This document shows, one piece after another, positions 22,501-35,854 of a stretch of 64,000 bases of DNA (its first letter is position 1; every line of letters starts with the position of its first letter). A program made the translations under genes and the position numbers. Under the pieces are notes generated by a model. The model was not told the origin of the DNA and did not search any database. It saw nothing but the letters and a program-made list of their open reading frames with translations. Source of the stretch: Malachius bipustulatus (Eukaryota; Arthropoda; Insecta; Coleoptera; Melyridae); contig OU342635.1 of the NCBI GenBank assembly GCA_910589415.1, positions 10,106,001 to 10,170,000 of the forward strand, in the 5' to 3' direction.

Positions 22501-24172
22501 TTACAGATTACCATAATCGAAATCCAAATACAATTTCAGATTCTTGAGAAAAATATCTTTAACGTGACCACAATTTGAATTCTTGGCTAGTTCTAGGTAG
22601 GTCTCTAATGGCTGATAGAAATCTTTTTGGATATCTCCACCTAGACGAAACTGCAAAATAATTTAATAATGTTATAAATAGATTGGAAATTTAAGTTTAT
22701 TATAAATTTACCTCATCAAAAGCACGATATATCGCTTTAAAAACTGGCTGTTTTTCGGAATGGAAAAATCCTCTAGAACCGTGAATAACAGCCACGCCAT
22801 TCTTTTCCGCGTCTTTACATACACTCATGTACATGCAATGATCGGGTCTATAATTAAATCTACAGGAGTATAGATATAACTTATCTGCAATATAAGAAAT
22901 TTTAAAGTTTAATTAATATTTGATGTGGGTACCTAGTAATAAAGAAAAATACTTACTACGATGGTAATGGAATATAATATTAATAATATCTTGATCTCCC
23001 CAAGTAATTTTTAGTTTAAATTTCTTATAAATTGGCACTACGTATTCGTCCCATCGAAACTGTCTCATGCGAGTTAAATTCATAAGCATAACACCTGAAT
23101 TTACTCCTAAAAAGATTCAATAACAATACCAACTTATTATTATAACAGTACAAATTGAATGCTGAAATAAATATAAGTAGGTACCTAAAGGAGGATAGTA
23201 TGGATGCTTGGCGAATCGGAAGTACCAACTGTCGTTCGGTGACTCACTTTCAGGTGCTAAGGCTGCTATATGACTAGAATTCATCTTACGAAAATATCTC
23301 CAAATAGTCTCTATTGGTGTTAGGAGGAGGACATCGGTATCCACATATAAAAGTGAATCTACATCTTGCAATACATTCTGAAATCAGATTAAATATTGAA
23401 CTTGTCTTATTAATATGCAGTACTGTGAGTGCCAATATTTCTTCTGTATGTTGAACTTCAATTTTATTAAAAAAAAAAACAGTGAAGCATGATTACAAAA
23501 GTAAATATGTGTAACTGTAAATAATATACCGGCAGGAATAATCTCTGAGAAGCACAAGGTTTGAAAAGTTTCTTCCACTCTTCTGTATTTTCAGACGGAA
23601 ACGTTAAAGGCATCACAGTGTAAGTGAATCCGCTGTTTGTGAACTGTCTCCATTCGCTCAACTAAAAATCAACGGTATCAAAATCAGTTTTATAATCTGT
23701 GATAGAAGTAGCAATAAGAACCTTTTCATTAAAACTGGGTATTAAGTTATCTTCTGCAACTACAATAAAATTGAGCTTGTCTTTGCTGAACATTAAGGCA
23801 GATTTCAGGACGTTTAAGGTTTCTCTTAATCGGTCGCCGCAAGCCACAACTGCCAATACGATATCGTTCCTGTAAGTAAAAAACATCACATAACTGGTAA
23901 AATTTTTAGAGCTTATATCATATTAATGGAGATGATGGATCATAAAAAAGAGATAAAATGAACAATAAAAAATCAAAAGGAGTATATTATTATTATAGCT
24001 ATTTTACCAGAGACCTTTTAAACGATATTTTCTCTGTGGTTTGAGGAAGAGGTACCGTTGACTGAGGAGCTTCCAGGTGTACATTTCTTGGATGAACGAT
24101 TGATCGTAAGTTGTAAAAATAATAAATAATTAGGGCAATAATAAGGAAGATCGCTAATTTAAGAAACCTCAT
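22501..24172 (-). CDS. shams: glucoside xylosyltransferase (Shams/GXYLT family)
   Basis: Golgi/ER type II glycosyltransferase (GT8 family). In flies and vertebrates it adds xylose to O-glucose on Notch EGF repeats. Exons: 24172-24015, 23869-23722, 23661-23530, 23377-23185, 23106-22957, 22884-22712 and 22650-22501 (TAA). All are phase-compatible, giving 367 codons plus stop. The N-terminus is [20 protein letters not shown], a cytosolic stub plus signal anchor. The catalytic domain has [40 protein letters not shown], the metal-binding DTD in [49 protein letters not shown] and VIHGSRGF. The first donor is the weak AAAAG|GTCTCT at 24014; the better-looking GTAAAA donor seven bases downstream would break the frame. 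Intron 2 is only about 60 nt. Length matches the family. Confidence 0.95.
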
Positions 24173-25866
24173 TATTGGTAATTTTTAAAAATATCGCGTT
24201 CAGGTATACCAATAAAGGATACATGCTTGTGTTTTTGAAATTTATACAGTAACAGAAATGGTAAGCATCTTCAGTTCATTAACTTGTTTGGTTTGGTAGG
24301 AAGTTATTTGTTAAGTTTCACTTTTCTATTTTTTAAGTTACTTGTTTTTTGGACTTTGGTATTTGTTCGAAACATTTATTCGAAACACTTCATCCTAATT
24401 AATAATTTTACTAAAAAAAACTCAATTTTATTTATTACGGGATTTTTAAAATCAATTTTATCATTGCAATTTTTGATTTCATAACCATAAAAATTGTTTT
24501 GTTTATGTTCAGCTGTTCAGCAGTAGTTCACACTTCACAGCATAGGACAGGTTCACAGTTCAGTCTCATCAGAGTCAGAGGTCTTCTTTTTCTTTTGGCG
24601 CCTCTTGCAGGGAATGTTTTTTCTAGGGTACCTATATTATCGACCTATATATTATAACCTGTACTACATTCCTGTATTTCATTATGAATTTTTATGCCAT
24701 GTAAGGTAATTTTCAAATCGATTTTAAGCGAAAACGGTGCATGTTATCGAAATTCAACAAGACGACCTTTTTTGTGTAAAAAACTTCAAAATTTCATAAT
24801 CTGATATCAAATCCGGGCATGAAGTACGTGCAAAAAAAGTTAAGGTGGTTTTAACCTCACTCTTCACCTATCTGACCCCCCTAATAGAAATATTAAAATT
24901 GTTGTAATTGAATCTTATTGGCCATAAAAAGTTTGATAAATTCCCAAAATTTCACTTTTCTATCTTGAACGGGTTCGGAGGTATTAAATAAAAACCATCT
25001 TCATGGAGCCCCCTTAGGAAGTATTTCTCGACCTATTTTTATAGGAACTTTTTTTCATATTTTTGAAAATAGAATTTGCTGTTTCAGTATTGCACGCTAA
25101 TTACGGGACACCTGTATGTAGTTACTATTATCTGGGACACCCGGTAGAAGATGTCCTGATCTTAGCAGGAACTAGGCCAGTCAGCTCAGGACATCTCTCT
25201 TATAAAAAAATTAAATGTATCCCTTTTTTCAATTCCAAACAACCGGGTCCCCTAGAAGCTTGTGCTTTTACGTTTACAATCTGGCATATATGCACTCTGC
25301 GTCTAGAAGTTTCGGATTCTGCAACCAGAATTATGACTTCCTGGTTTCCCATTTATAATAGTCTTTTATTATTATTTTTGATTATTTTTATTGAACCTTG
25401 TTTCTTAGTAGTTGTTAAATGTTCTGCTTTGTTTTGGGTTTTAGGTTCGATTTTAAAATACTATTTTTCAAAAATATTTTTATACAAATGAATTTATTAT
25501 TATTATTATAATTATTTTTCCATTAACTGAAACCAAACTATAATACTTGATCATATTTTATTCATCATAAATTCACAAAAATATATTTATAAATACACTT
25601 TATAGACAAAAAAAAATAGCAAAAAATAAATCTGCAAATATATTGAGCACATCTCATATTATTAAAATTCAATAAATAATGCAACAAAATAAAGACTAAC
25701 AAATTACTCATTCAGCTTTAAACTGATCAATTGATCCGATGTGAACACTTTTCTTAGACTTAATTATTAATACTCCAACGATACTAAATATTAATTATTA
25801 TTATTAATATTATTATTATTATTTATTAATACACCCACAGTGGTCTTATTGTCTGTTCAGTGTTCA
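24173..25866. other. intergenic, decayed repeats
   Basis: Lies upstream of the xylosyltransferase and downstream of twinfilin. From about 24690 to 25330 the sequence resembles a decayed interspersed repeat, with segments such as ATTACGGGACACCTGTATG and TCTGGGACACCCGGTAGAAG. ATT/TTA microsatellites occur near 25495-25515 and 25790-25835. The open frame 25063-25491 has no recognisable domain and overlaps this repeat. Confidence 0.5.
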
Positions 25867-27911
25867 TTATGATTGTTGAGTTTTCGTCATTCTCTTAGGC
25901 CCTCTACTAGGGGGTCCTTTCGGCTTGGCAAATTTTGGACGGTGCAAATTTTTAGTTGGATGAATTTCTTCATAGAGAAAAGCTTCTGTCAGTTCAGCCC
26001 CGGAGTCAATTTCCAACTAAAACAACCAATATTAGATTATAAGGGGAGAAAATTCTTTTTTTTTTTGCACTCAAATAACCAGCAAGAAAATTATTGTCTC
26101 CTTACTTATCACTTAAATCAAGATATTATAACCTGTAAATTTAATCTATAAAAAAAGGTTAAAGAAGATATTCACCTTTTTCACTATTTCTAGACCAAGA
26201 TTAGATATCATTTCAGTGAAGGGATTCTTACAACTAGAATATAACATTCTCTCTTTAATAGAACAATTGTAGCCAGGCATCGAATAGATGAAAACTGAAA
26301 AGTAACAAACATTAAAATTTCAAGCAAATAATTTATCACACAATAATGTTCCATAGAAATCTTTCTTAAATTTCCAATTACAAACTAAATTGAAACTTCC
26401 TGATGGAACAACCGAATATTTACTGGAACACACCGAATACTTACCAACATTCTCCATATAATCTCCTTCGTGAGTGTGCTTGAACCTGTATAAATGGTAC
26501 CTGGCACCATTTTCAGGTATCTTTGAGGGCAGTTTTTCTAATGCAAGATGTTCGGCTGTCACTAAATGTATCTTTTCTTCCTCCAAGTCTGTAACAAAAT
26601 ACATTGCAAACATGATCAGTACCTATTTTATAAAAATTTATTATCGGGACAGGGGTTATTAAAATAGGTAAGAATGCAGATCAGGTAAGACAAGTTTAAA
26701 GTTTAACGGTATATTATTGAAACAATTGACCCACCTATTTTGAATTGGATATAATCATAAGAGCCTCTCGCCATGTCATGAATGGCCTGTTTAGCCGGTT
26801 CGGTCATGGGAAATAACACCCCGCTCAAAGTTTGCTGCTTACTATCGACGTGATACTCTGTTGAAACCTCGGTCCTCTTCAATTCTTGTAGCTCTTCTTC
26901 TCGCATTGAGAGCGGGGCTGGAGCTTCGACGTTCTGTTTATGCTTATAATAACCTGATAGAGTCACATCACCCTGAAAATGTATTATTATGTATATGTAC
27001 AGTGCGCTGTAACATTATAAATACTTGTTAAAATTTCAGAGGGTGATTCATTGTAGAAAATTGATCGGGCCTTTTATATGAGTTCCTTCGAAGTAGAACC
27101 ACACCCTTCGAAATTAGTTATGTTAAAGTATACAACTCAGATCAAGGTTGTAGAGGGTACTTTCAAGGGGTGAGACTCCCTCATAAAAATAGTTTAGAGA
27201 CTCCTAATAAGTAATAGTAATAAATTTCTAGATTTTATGAATCACTCCCTGAAGTTTCTTTCTTGCACATATTAGAAAACATTCCAAGAAAGACGATCAA
27301 ATATGTAATCATTGACTAACAGTGACAGTTCCGTGTAGTTCTTCTTTGATCTGGGAAGTACCGAATTCTTGTTTAAGAGTTGCTTTTGTGGAAGCGTAGA
27401 GCATTTTCTGACGGACAGGTGCGGTGTCTGGGGACCAACTGATGAAGAGCCATTCATAACCGAGTGAGCTTTTAACGTCCATTCTGTAAATTGAGACGAT
27501 CATATGACAGAGCTCACAAAAACTCTTATTTTATTGCAACTGAATAATGCAGATATCATACCGATATAGAATATAGCAGGGTTGATTTTCTTCCAGAAGT
27601 GGTAGGATAAACTTGTCATAGTCTTTTTCCCAGTTATCGTGGTCAATTTTTCTATGGTCGTCCAGCACTAACTGCTCTAAAATTGAAGGAAATGTTTATG
27701 TACACCTACTGCTTGAATGAAATTATTCGGAATATTTGTCATCTCACCGTTCAGAATTGATATTTTGACTAGACGAATTCTACCATCCTTGCACTTGGCG
27801 AAGAATTTTTTCAGTTCCTCATTAGCTGGAAATGTATGTAAATTTAAATTAGTACCTAAATGAGATAGAAATGTGATTAATCTTACCTTGTATTCCTGTC
27901 TGATGAGACAT
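25867..27911 (-). CDS. twf: twinfilin, actin monomer-binding protein
   Basis: Two-domain ADF-homology protein that sequesters ADP-actin monomers and caps filament barbed ends in the cytoplasm. Exons: 27911-27887, 27825-27748, 27676-27562, 27483-27321, 26972-26735, 26588-26445, 26294-26176 and 26016-25867 (TAA). All junctions are GT/AG and phase-consistent, giving 343 codons plus stop, a normal twinfilin length. The first ADF-H domain runs from [17 protein letters not shown] through [18 protein letters not shown] and [21 protein letters not shown] linker with [16 protein letters not shown] follows. The second ADF-H domain runs from [10 protein letters not shown] to [20 protein letters not shown]. 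The C-terminal tail [15 protein letters not shown] is the conserved basic motif for capping protein and phosphoinositide binding. The start codon is set by the short first exon with a good donor (CAAG|GTAAGA). Confidence 0.97.
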
Positions 27912-28924
27912 TTCCTTGGAGATCCGTAATTATAAAAAAAGGGTAGGTAAGTATATTTGGGAATTTACTACCTGATCTCTGATAATGGATATTTTGGTGA
28001 TAACAATAAATTCAAGTAACAGTAGAGTAGAATAATAATAGAATAATAGCTGTCAGATTTTCAGCCTAACCTTACTAATTCAGTTTACATCATTTATGGC
28101 CTTTACACTCTTGTGTTTTTAGCCAGCCTCAAGTTAAAGAGGATTTTCACCTGCATTACCGACACGACTGGAGCTGCTGAGGTTGATGCTTGCTTATTAA
28201 CAAAGTTAATTAAAAATTATAATAACTCATTTTCACGAAAGAGTTGGTACTTTAGATTTATTAGAACTTTAAAAATTGATAGGTACGTTCTGGTTGGTAC
28301 GTTCTGGTTTCAGATCACGCCTATAAATAATCAAATGCGCTACTTTTTCAAAAAAAATTCCAAATAATTTTTAAAATCTTGGCTCATGAATAAGAAGCTG
28401 TCGCTACTCAAAGAGTCAAAGCAAAGTCATAGAAGCAATAATTTTCAAGAATGCTGTGATAATCTTGTATTAATCATTAATTATAATCAGTGTATTGCTT
28501 ACCCTTAGTCAGCATTATTGTAAGGTCGGTACCTGTCAGGGTTACCGTTTTTGTTATTAAACATTATTTATCTATATCAGTGTATATTACAAACACTACT
28601 TGTTTTCATACCAAGCTAGTTAATTAATTGACTTTTAAATATTTACCTATTTAAAAGTAAGATTTCCCTTACTAATAATCTCAACACTGGTCCATCGCAC
28701 ATATCATACTTATCACAATGCATGTAATCTTTTTTTCGCTGATTGACACTGGACAGACAGACACGCACATATCATATATGGGTGCCAGATGATAATATGC
28801 AACAAAATTATACTTTTTTGTCCAGGATAAGAAAAAAATTATATTTCAAATAACCGGGATCAAATGTTGATTGAATTTGAATGCCTTTTGAAATTCAGAT
28901 GTTGCATTCAATTTGCAACTTCGC
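27912..28924. other. upstream region of twinfilin, no gene recognised
   Basis: Divergent interval between twinfilin (-) and SLC35E1 (+). AT-rich, with no recognisable coding or RNA gene. The open frame 28113-28367 has no family resemblance. Promoters must lie in 27912-30308, but no confident core motif is seen. Confidence 0.45.
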
Positions 28925-29358
28925 TGCCTATAGCACTGATGTGATGTGCCGTATAATTTATCCGATTCTTTACCGGCAAAGAATTCATTCTTTACATTGA
29001 CGTTCTTTAACGTGAAGATTGTAAAAAATAAAAAAAATGTAAAGAATGACGTAAAGAATGCAAAGTTTTGACTTCTGCCAATCTATTGTGTGGGGTGGTG
29101 AGATTACAATTTTCATTAACATTAAATAAACATGAACAACTATTATTCAAGTAACAAAATATTAAAACAAAACCAAAACAACATTTAACATAACCCTATT
29201 TTCTTTTGTTTACATTCTTTCAGAGTCAGAGATCTTCTTTACATTCTTTACGTCTCTTTATATTCTTTACATTCTTTACGTATTTAAGTATTATTTACGT
29301 CAAACGTAGGGATATGAATTATTTATACGTAAAGGCACATCACGCCGTGGCCTATAGC
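28925..29358. mobile_element. probable foldback element with CTTTAC-rich arms
   Basis: Outer ends resemble each other in inverted orientation: CTATAGCACTGATGTGATG near 28928 against the reverse of GGCACATCACGCCGTGGCC near 29333. The interior carries many copies of TTCTTTAC on one side (29213-29285) and its complement GTAAAGAA on the other (29039-29062). The arms are diverged, so the borders are approximate. Confidence 0.6.
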
Positions 29359-29429
29359 TGCATCCGGGCCGAGCACTGCGGTGCGTGCGTTGCGGTGCGT
29401 GCGTTGCGATGAACGATTGCGATAAAACA

Positions 29430-30005
29430 CATGAGAAGCACGATACACATTATATACACGGTATGCCGATTGCTGTTACTATTTTGGTTATTACTGCGCA
29501 ATGACGTCATGTGGTTTAATTTTGACTTAAAGAATTAGGTAGTCGCGGCGAGGTTGCTTATAAAATAAATGTCAAATTATATTGCTTCCATCCTTTTTGC
29601 TTGTGTTTTTCTTTGTACTAGATCTATTATGGAAATTTCTATAATTAAAAAAAAAATTAAATTTTTACAAATTTTTTAATGTTATTGATTTTTGATTTTA
29701 TTGATTTTTTTTGTACTAAACGACATAAAAAAACAATCTGGCGGTTATAAGGAAAACAAAAGTTGACTATGAAAACTCTGGGATTTAGTTGGCTTTGAAA
29801 ATTTTTAAAACGTTAAATGGATAGCTGTTGTTGACTTATCCAAGCCTACAAAGAATTATTCATTTATTCCTGACAATAAAAAAGATATGAGCAATCTCAT
29901 GTGTAATCTTAGAACCACGTGACGTCACAAGACCGGAACGCAGCCTCCGCGTCATCGTCTATCGGCATACCATCATGTATATGTGTATCGTGAGGAGAAG
30001 CAATG
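29430..30005. mobile_element. foldback element carrying a fragment of a dispersed repeat
   Basis: The left arm near 29431-29475 (GAAGCACGATACACATTATA, then CGGTATGCCGAT) is mirrored near 29950-30003 (ATCGGCATACC, then GTGTATCGTGAGGAGAAGC). A second mirrored block is ATGACGTCATGTGGTTT against AACCACGTGACGTCAC. The interior (about 29690-29870) contains, inverted, a segment of the dispersed family at 63336-64000. Confidence 0.7.
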
Positions 30006-30308
30006 GGACTGCCCATAATAGTAAACGCGTTGTCCGCAAAAATCGTAGCAAACATGATGAACGTCAAATGACGTGTCATTTGATGAAAAATGTCAACATT
30101 ATTTTAGGGCTGTCAAAAAATATAAAGATGATGCTGTCAATATTCTGTGTCAAAAAAGTCGAACAATAATATTAATGACAAAGGTGACATAACATAATAT
30201 TTTAATAATCGGCGTGTAACTTTTGAAATTTAAATACGAATAAATACGAATTGTAATAAATAAGACATCAAGAATTTTTGTAGCAGTAACTGAATTCTCA
30301 GATAAGAC

Positions 30309-33300
30309 ATGGTTCGAAAACGAGTCAGAACGAAAAGTGTCCAATTTTCTGACAATCTCGATTTAAGTCCAGATTCAGAGAGCGATGCGGAGTCAGTCAG
30401 CTACGCAAGCGCAAATCGAGCACAACTGCAGGATGCATCCATTCAGACCGCGCAGTCATCACCACCACCACCAGTGCCACCTCTACACCATTCCCATGCT
30501 CTACACGAGTCACCTGCTGATGATGCTGATGACATAGACAGGTTGATCCCGATCCCACTCAGGCGTTTACGTATCCAGCGCTCTCTTTCTAGTTCCTCCG
30601 CGGCCAACGAAGTAGAGCTGACCTCGGTCAGCGGGGAATATTCACCAGCGTCGTCCTTCGCGGGGTTAGGGGCATCCCAAGTCGACCTTCACGTCCGGGA
30701 AGGGCTGGATCCATTATGGGACGAAGATGACGAGTTTATGTATCAACGAGAAGGTGTTGGTTTGTTATTACCGTTAAGAATGAATCGACGTAACCGCCAA
30801 AACAATTTTTCAAATGTTGGAATCCAGTCCTTTTCGACAATCCTGCTATCACCCCTTCTGGAAACCGTGCAGCATGAGAAACTTGTGGTGGTGTGTCTGT
30901 GTATTTTATGGTACGTGGTCAGCTCTGGTACCAACTTGACCGGGAAGTACCTGCTGTCTTCGTTCCCTTACCCCTTGACGATGACAATGGTCCAGCTGTT
31001 TTGTATATCAACTTTGAGTAGTCCCTTTTTTCGATATTACGGGTTGTATGAAGAATTAGTGGTTGGTTGGAGTTATTATTTACAATTCATAGTACCCTTA
31101 GCTTTTGGTAAATTTATATCCTCAGTCTTCTCCCATATTAGCATATGGAAGGTTCCAGTGTCGTACGCCCATACTGGTGAGTAGCTTTTACTTTACATGA
31201 TTTATTGTTTTTGTCATTAAAGGTGTCGTTAGCTTTGGCACTGGCTATAAAGTTACTCAATCATTGGTAAAACTTGTTTACCTAATTGCGCTATCAATTG
31301 GCAACATTAATATGGTTTGGGTTTGAGGTAAAAGTTGAGGATATTACTCTGTGGTTAAGTAAGAGTAAGAATCATGAATGCCCAGAGGTCCTAGTTGGAT
31401 TTACTGACTGAAACCCAGGTTGTTTTTCAGAGAACTCTGGTATTAGGATAGTTGTATATAATATACTTTTAATCTGTTGAATGAAATCAGCTGCTGAAGT
31501 GCTGCCAACTTTTGTAGAACATAAATTTTAAAGTATGTTGTCATTGAAATCTCAAGCAAAATTAGCTCAGTTTATGTATTTGGTTAACTCTCTCTATACT
31601 TGGATACTTATTTTATTCCATCTTTTTCTCCTCGTCCCTTTTTTTTACCCTTCTCTTCCTCATTCACTTTTCCCCTTCATTCCTCTTTACCTTTCTTCTC
31701 TTCCTTCTTCTATCCGTCTCCTACTCCCTTCCACCTTTTCTTCATTTTCTATATCTCCTTTCCTTTCTTCCTCTATCCCTTTCCACTTCCTTCCCAACCT
31801 GCCTCCCTTCTATTCTTTACCTCTCTCCATCTTTCGCTTCCTATATCATTATCCCTCTAGGTATATATCTATCCTTCATTCTCCCTTGCTCAATTTAACT
31901 CCTTTTTTCCTGGTTTACATCTATCCCTCTCTTGCATTCTTGTAATGTTACAATAATATTTTTAATATTTTGTTTCAGTGAAAGCTTCGATGCCCCTATT
32001 TACTGTGATCTTTGCTAGGATAATTATGAACGAGAGGCACACCCTGAAAGTGTACCTGAGCCTTATCCCGATCATATTCGGAATCGGGATAGCGTCCCTC
32101 ACTGAGCTCAGCTTCAATTTTACCGGATTGATCAGCGCGATCGTCGCTACCGCGGGTTTTTCACTCCAGAATATATTCTCGAAGAAGGTGTTGCACGAAA
32201 CCGGAGTGCACCATCTGAAACTGTTGCATGTGCTGGGAAAGCTGTCTTTTTTTATGTTCCTCCCCGTCTGGTTTTATCTCGACTTCTTTTCATTGCTGGA
32301 GGATGATTGTATGGTAAGTGATCTTTGTGATTTTTATATTTTTATTTATAATTTTTCTTCAGTAATTATTTTGAATTATTATTGCAGAAACTTCGTAATT
32401 TCAACACGTTAGGATTGCTGGCAGTATGCGGTTGTCTGAGCTGGTTGCAGAATATAATCGCTTTTAGTGTGTTATCGTTAGTGACCCCGTTGTCGTATGC
32501 TGTTTGTAATGCTAGCAAGCGGATTTTCATAATCGCTTCGTCGTTATTGGTGATGGGGAATCCCGTGTCCATAGCGAATGTGATAGGAATGCTTTTGGCC
32601 ATCGTTGGCGTGTTTTGCTACAATAAGGTAAAATTGTTTTTCATTGTAAACTATTCTAATTAAGAAAAAAAACTATAAAAATTATAATTTTAAGGCATAT
32701 TTAAAAAAATAATCAAGTAGCTTTTATGAATATGATAATTAGTACCTTCTGGTGCTGATGTAGCAATTAACCTTGACTTACCAAACTAATAAGGTAATAA
32801 CTAAACTTGTTATCAATTATCAGTATTCAGCATGTTTAAAAAAACTCGAGCAATCTTCTAGGTCACATGGTATCACACATTGTTTGTTAGTTATATTTTC
32901 ATTTTTTTAATTAAATTTTATGTCGTGGATAACACTTTTGATTGATATATGGCTTCTCTATAATGCCTTTTTGACTTTATTTGCTCAGCTTAATGTGACC
33001 TTGAAGAGGTCTTTTCATTAAGGAATTTTTTTTGAAGGGGGCACATTTAAAAATTCAAACGAAAAATTCCACAGGTAAAAAAAACGAGAGACAGAGCTTC
33101 CCTGCGTGATAGCGTCACGGACGAATTTATGTCATAAGAGTTCCTCCCCTCCCGCAGTCCGGCCCCTTCCCGAGAGGTCCTTTGAGCCCCCACAGTTGCA
33201 TATTCCGTTGTAATTTTTGTTTATTGTCCTTTCAGGCGAAGTACGACTCGAGGAACGAGAAAAAGGATAAGCCTCTGCTGCCCTACGCGGAGACCGACAA

Positions 33301-33469
33301 ATTGAAGAACGGCGCCGTCGAGGTGTACCGACAGAACGGGAACTTCAAGAACGATTTCAGTAAAGTGTCGACGCCGACCGCCTACAATGTCATAAATTTG
33401 AATTCTGTCAACAACAATCTAGTTCATTGTAAATCGAAATCGGGACACGGTAATGTCTTGTTTGTTTGA
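30309..33469 (+). CDS. SLC35E1: SLC35E1-type nucleotide-sugar/triose-phosphate-like transporter
   Basis: Multi-pass transporter of the drug/metabolite superfamily, SLC35E1 branch; the substrate of that branch is not established. Exons: 30309-31176, 31979-32313, 32388-32627 and 33236-33469. All phases match, giving 558 codons plus stop. The first ~190 residues are a hydrophilic, serine-rich tail unusual for the family ([19 protein letters not shown], a [12 protein letters not shown] stretch, acidic DDADDIDR). The ten-helix core follows: [143 protein letters not shown]. The start ATG has G at -3 and +4. A downstream start giving a shorter protein is possible, since orthologues lack the long tail. 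An AATAAA lies at 33713, about 250 nt after the stop. Confidence 0.95.
31585..31940 (+). repeat. pyrimidine-rich tract in SLC35E1 intron 1
   Basis: About 350 nt of almost continuous T/C on the + strand (TTCC, CTTCCTC, CCCTTTC mixtures), ending some 40 nt before the acceptor of the exon at 31979. Open frames across it are low-complexity serine/phenylalanine/proline translations and not genes. Confidence 0.85.
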
Positions 33470-34623
33470 ACCGGGTTTAAACTTGAATGATGATGATGAT
33501 GATGATGTTAATAGGTAAGATAAAAAATATTTTTATATATTTTGTGCCTGCTTGGATGTAATTATTATTATTATTATTATTATTAGTGAATAATTATATT
33601 CGGATGCCATTTTATGATTTCACTCTGGTTGTAGTTACTTTTTTATGTTTTATTTATATATACAGGGCGATTGGAAAATATAAACCTATGTATTATGTCA
33701 TGGGTATTGGGTAATAAAGAAAATGCAAATAAGATTGAAAATTAAATCTAACAACACTGTTGGGTTTAGAATCAGAAATGGAAGTTGCTTACGTTTCTTG
33801 AACCTGACAGGTCATAATTATTTTTGTTGTAAATTTAGGATGGTTTGTGCAATCACTTTTTGTCTTAAAAAGCAGCCTGTAAAAAATATTTTTTGTCTCA
33901 GTAGAAAAAGTGGACGTCAATAAGGTGTGTTTGATGTTGGTTCCATATAAGAAATAAATACAGGGTGTTAAAGTAAAATCTGTTTATTGTTTTTTATTTT
34001 TGGGAATTTAATTGTTGATGTTTAATCTGTGGGGAATTATTTAAGCAATTTTTCCATGTCAAAATTTTAATGTAAATTATTGTAGTATGTAGAATTGATA
34101 ATCAAAAAATACCTCTTCCATTTCAAAATTGGGAATAATAATTAGAGTTATTTAAAAAATTTAACTGAAATTGAAATAAATAATTATTTCTTGTAAATTT
34201 AAATTTATTTATTTGAGACCCTTTATTTACTTGACTAAATGTTGAATTAAAATCAGCACACTTTTCGCGTTTGTTTGCACCTTATTCAGTCATTATTGAC
34301 TTATCTGGAGGTCAATCAGTCATTTTTTACTGGATAAAGAAATTTTACATTGTTGCTATTATTATAAAGTTTGCACATAAATATGATAAACTGGAATTGA
34401 AAAAAAAAAGAAAATATCATCAAGTTGCATATAAATATGAATCTAAATACTGGGTATTTATTATTAGTCTAGTTATTTAAATAATTATATTAAATTATAC
34501 AAATGTTATTTATACAGTTGAATTGAATTTTACAGTGTTTTGGTGTTGAATTTTTTTTCTAGTTGAATTTTTATTCTCGAATGCGGAAAAAAACTGATAT
34601 CTCGATTCATAACTAGTCAATTA

Positions 34624-34811
34624 CAGAGCATCTAGAACTAAATGGAATGTTTTGTCAAAATAAATCTTACAAAACTAGAGAATTAAGACAAATAAAGCGA
34701 AATTTGTAGCCAATAAGAACAGAGGATAAGATTTTGAAACTCTGCCCCAAGTGAGTGAGTTCTAGCTAGAATTGATCTTATTTAGGTAGATGCTCTGTTA
34801 GGTAATTGGTG
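34624..34811. mobile_element. small MITE
   Basis: ACAGAGCATCTAGAACTAAA on the left is mirrored by TTAGGTAGATGCTCTGT on the right. The element is about 180 bp and non-coding. The flanks (CAATT and TAATT) do not give a clear target duplication. Confidence 0.65.
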
Positions 34812-35854
34812 CTTGTCACTTTTGGTTATTTTTTGCTCAATTATGTATATTTTATTAAATTTATCATTTTATATTGTCAACTTATAATTCAATAATAATT
34901 ATATTGATGTACCTACCTACTTATGTAGTTCTATTTTTATACTTACTTTTTTCAGTGCACCTTTTTACATCTCGATTTGTTATAAAAAATAGTATTACTT
35001 AATTTGTTCGTACATATTTATATTTCATTGTATGTTATTTTGTTAGTATTATTTTTTGCTGTTTTATTTATTTATTTTTTTATAAAGATTATTTACTGGG
35101 TGTTTCATCATATTAAAAAAGGATCATTTTCTCGAGGATACGTTGCAAGAGGGTAAAATATTTTTTTACTGCAAATTTTTTTTCAATTATCCTCCATCAT
35201 GCTTTTATAAATCCCTTACAACTTATCCGAGATGGCCACTTTTTTTGAATTACCCAGTATGGATACTAATACTGGTACTACCACGGGTGTCCTAATATTT
35301 TGAGAAGTATTATTATGCAGTAATGTTCTAAAAATTTTACATAATTTATTGTGAAAATTGAATCTGTATGACTTTACTTTTCTTGATTTATTTACTTACC
35401 TTTTTTTCTTTCTCTATTGAAGATTTCATAAAGCAGTGAAATTATACCCAATTTTTTTCTTTAAGCTCTGTGTTTTTTTGCTGTGTTTATATAAACAAGT
35501 GTGGGCTGAAGATCTTATTGAAATATTATCTGGGTCGCAGATCTCCCTTCCAATCTCTACAAGTGGTGGCTAGGGGAGCTCTTCCTTTCTATTATTGATA
35601 ATGTCATTTTTTCCCTTTATCTCTGTGACCAACTCTAAAATATAGCACCCATTTTTCCAAAGACAGAACAAAATAAATGTCCACCTTTGAGATTGAAATA
35701 GTTTTCAAGAACTGAGAAAAGAGAAGTTTTTCAAGAGTACTAAATTTGATAATTTATTTATTGGTTAAAAAAAAGAGTGATTCAAGTAATAAAGACATAC
35801 AGTTTCCTTTCATAACCTATTAACATGAAGATCTGAAGTATAATACGTCCATTC

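Noticed and set aside
25063..25491. 142-residue open frame between the xylosyltransferase and twinfilin
   Set aside because: It overlaps a decayed interspersed repeat, starts at a non-ATG codon, and its C-terminal hydrophobic run reflects T-rich sequence.
31535..31945. 136- and 86-residue frames in the SLC35E1 intron
   Set aside because: Translations of a pyrimidine-rich tract in two frames at once; low complexity and not coding.
33480..33590. Possible CRISPR-like or structured repeat at the GAT/ATT runs
   Set aside because: These are simple trinucleotide microsatellites without spacers, and a CRISPR array is not expected in an animal genome.
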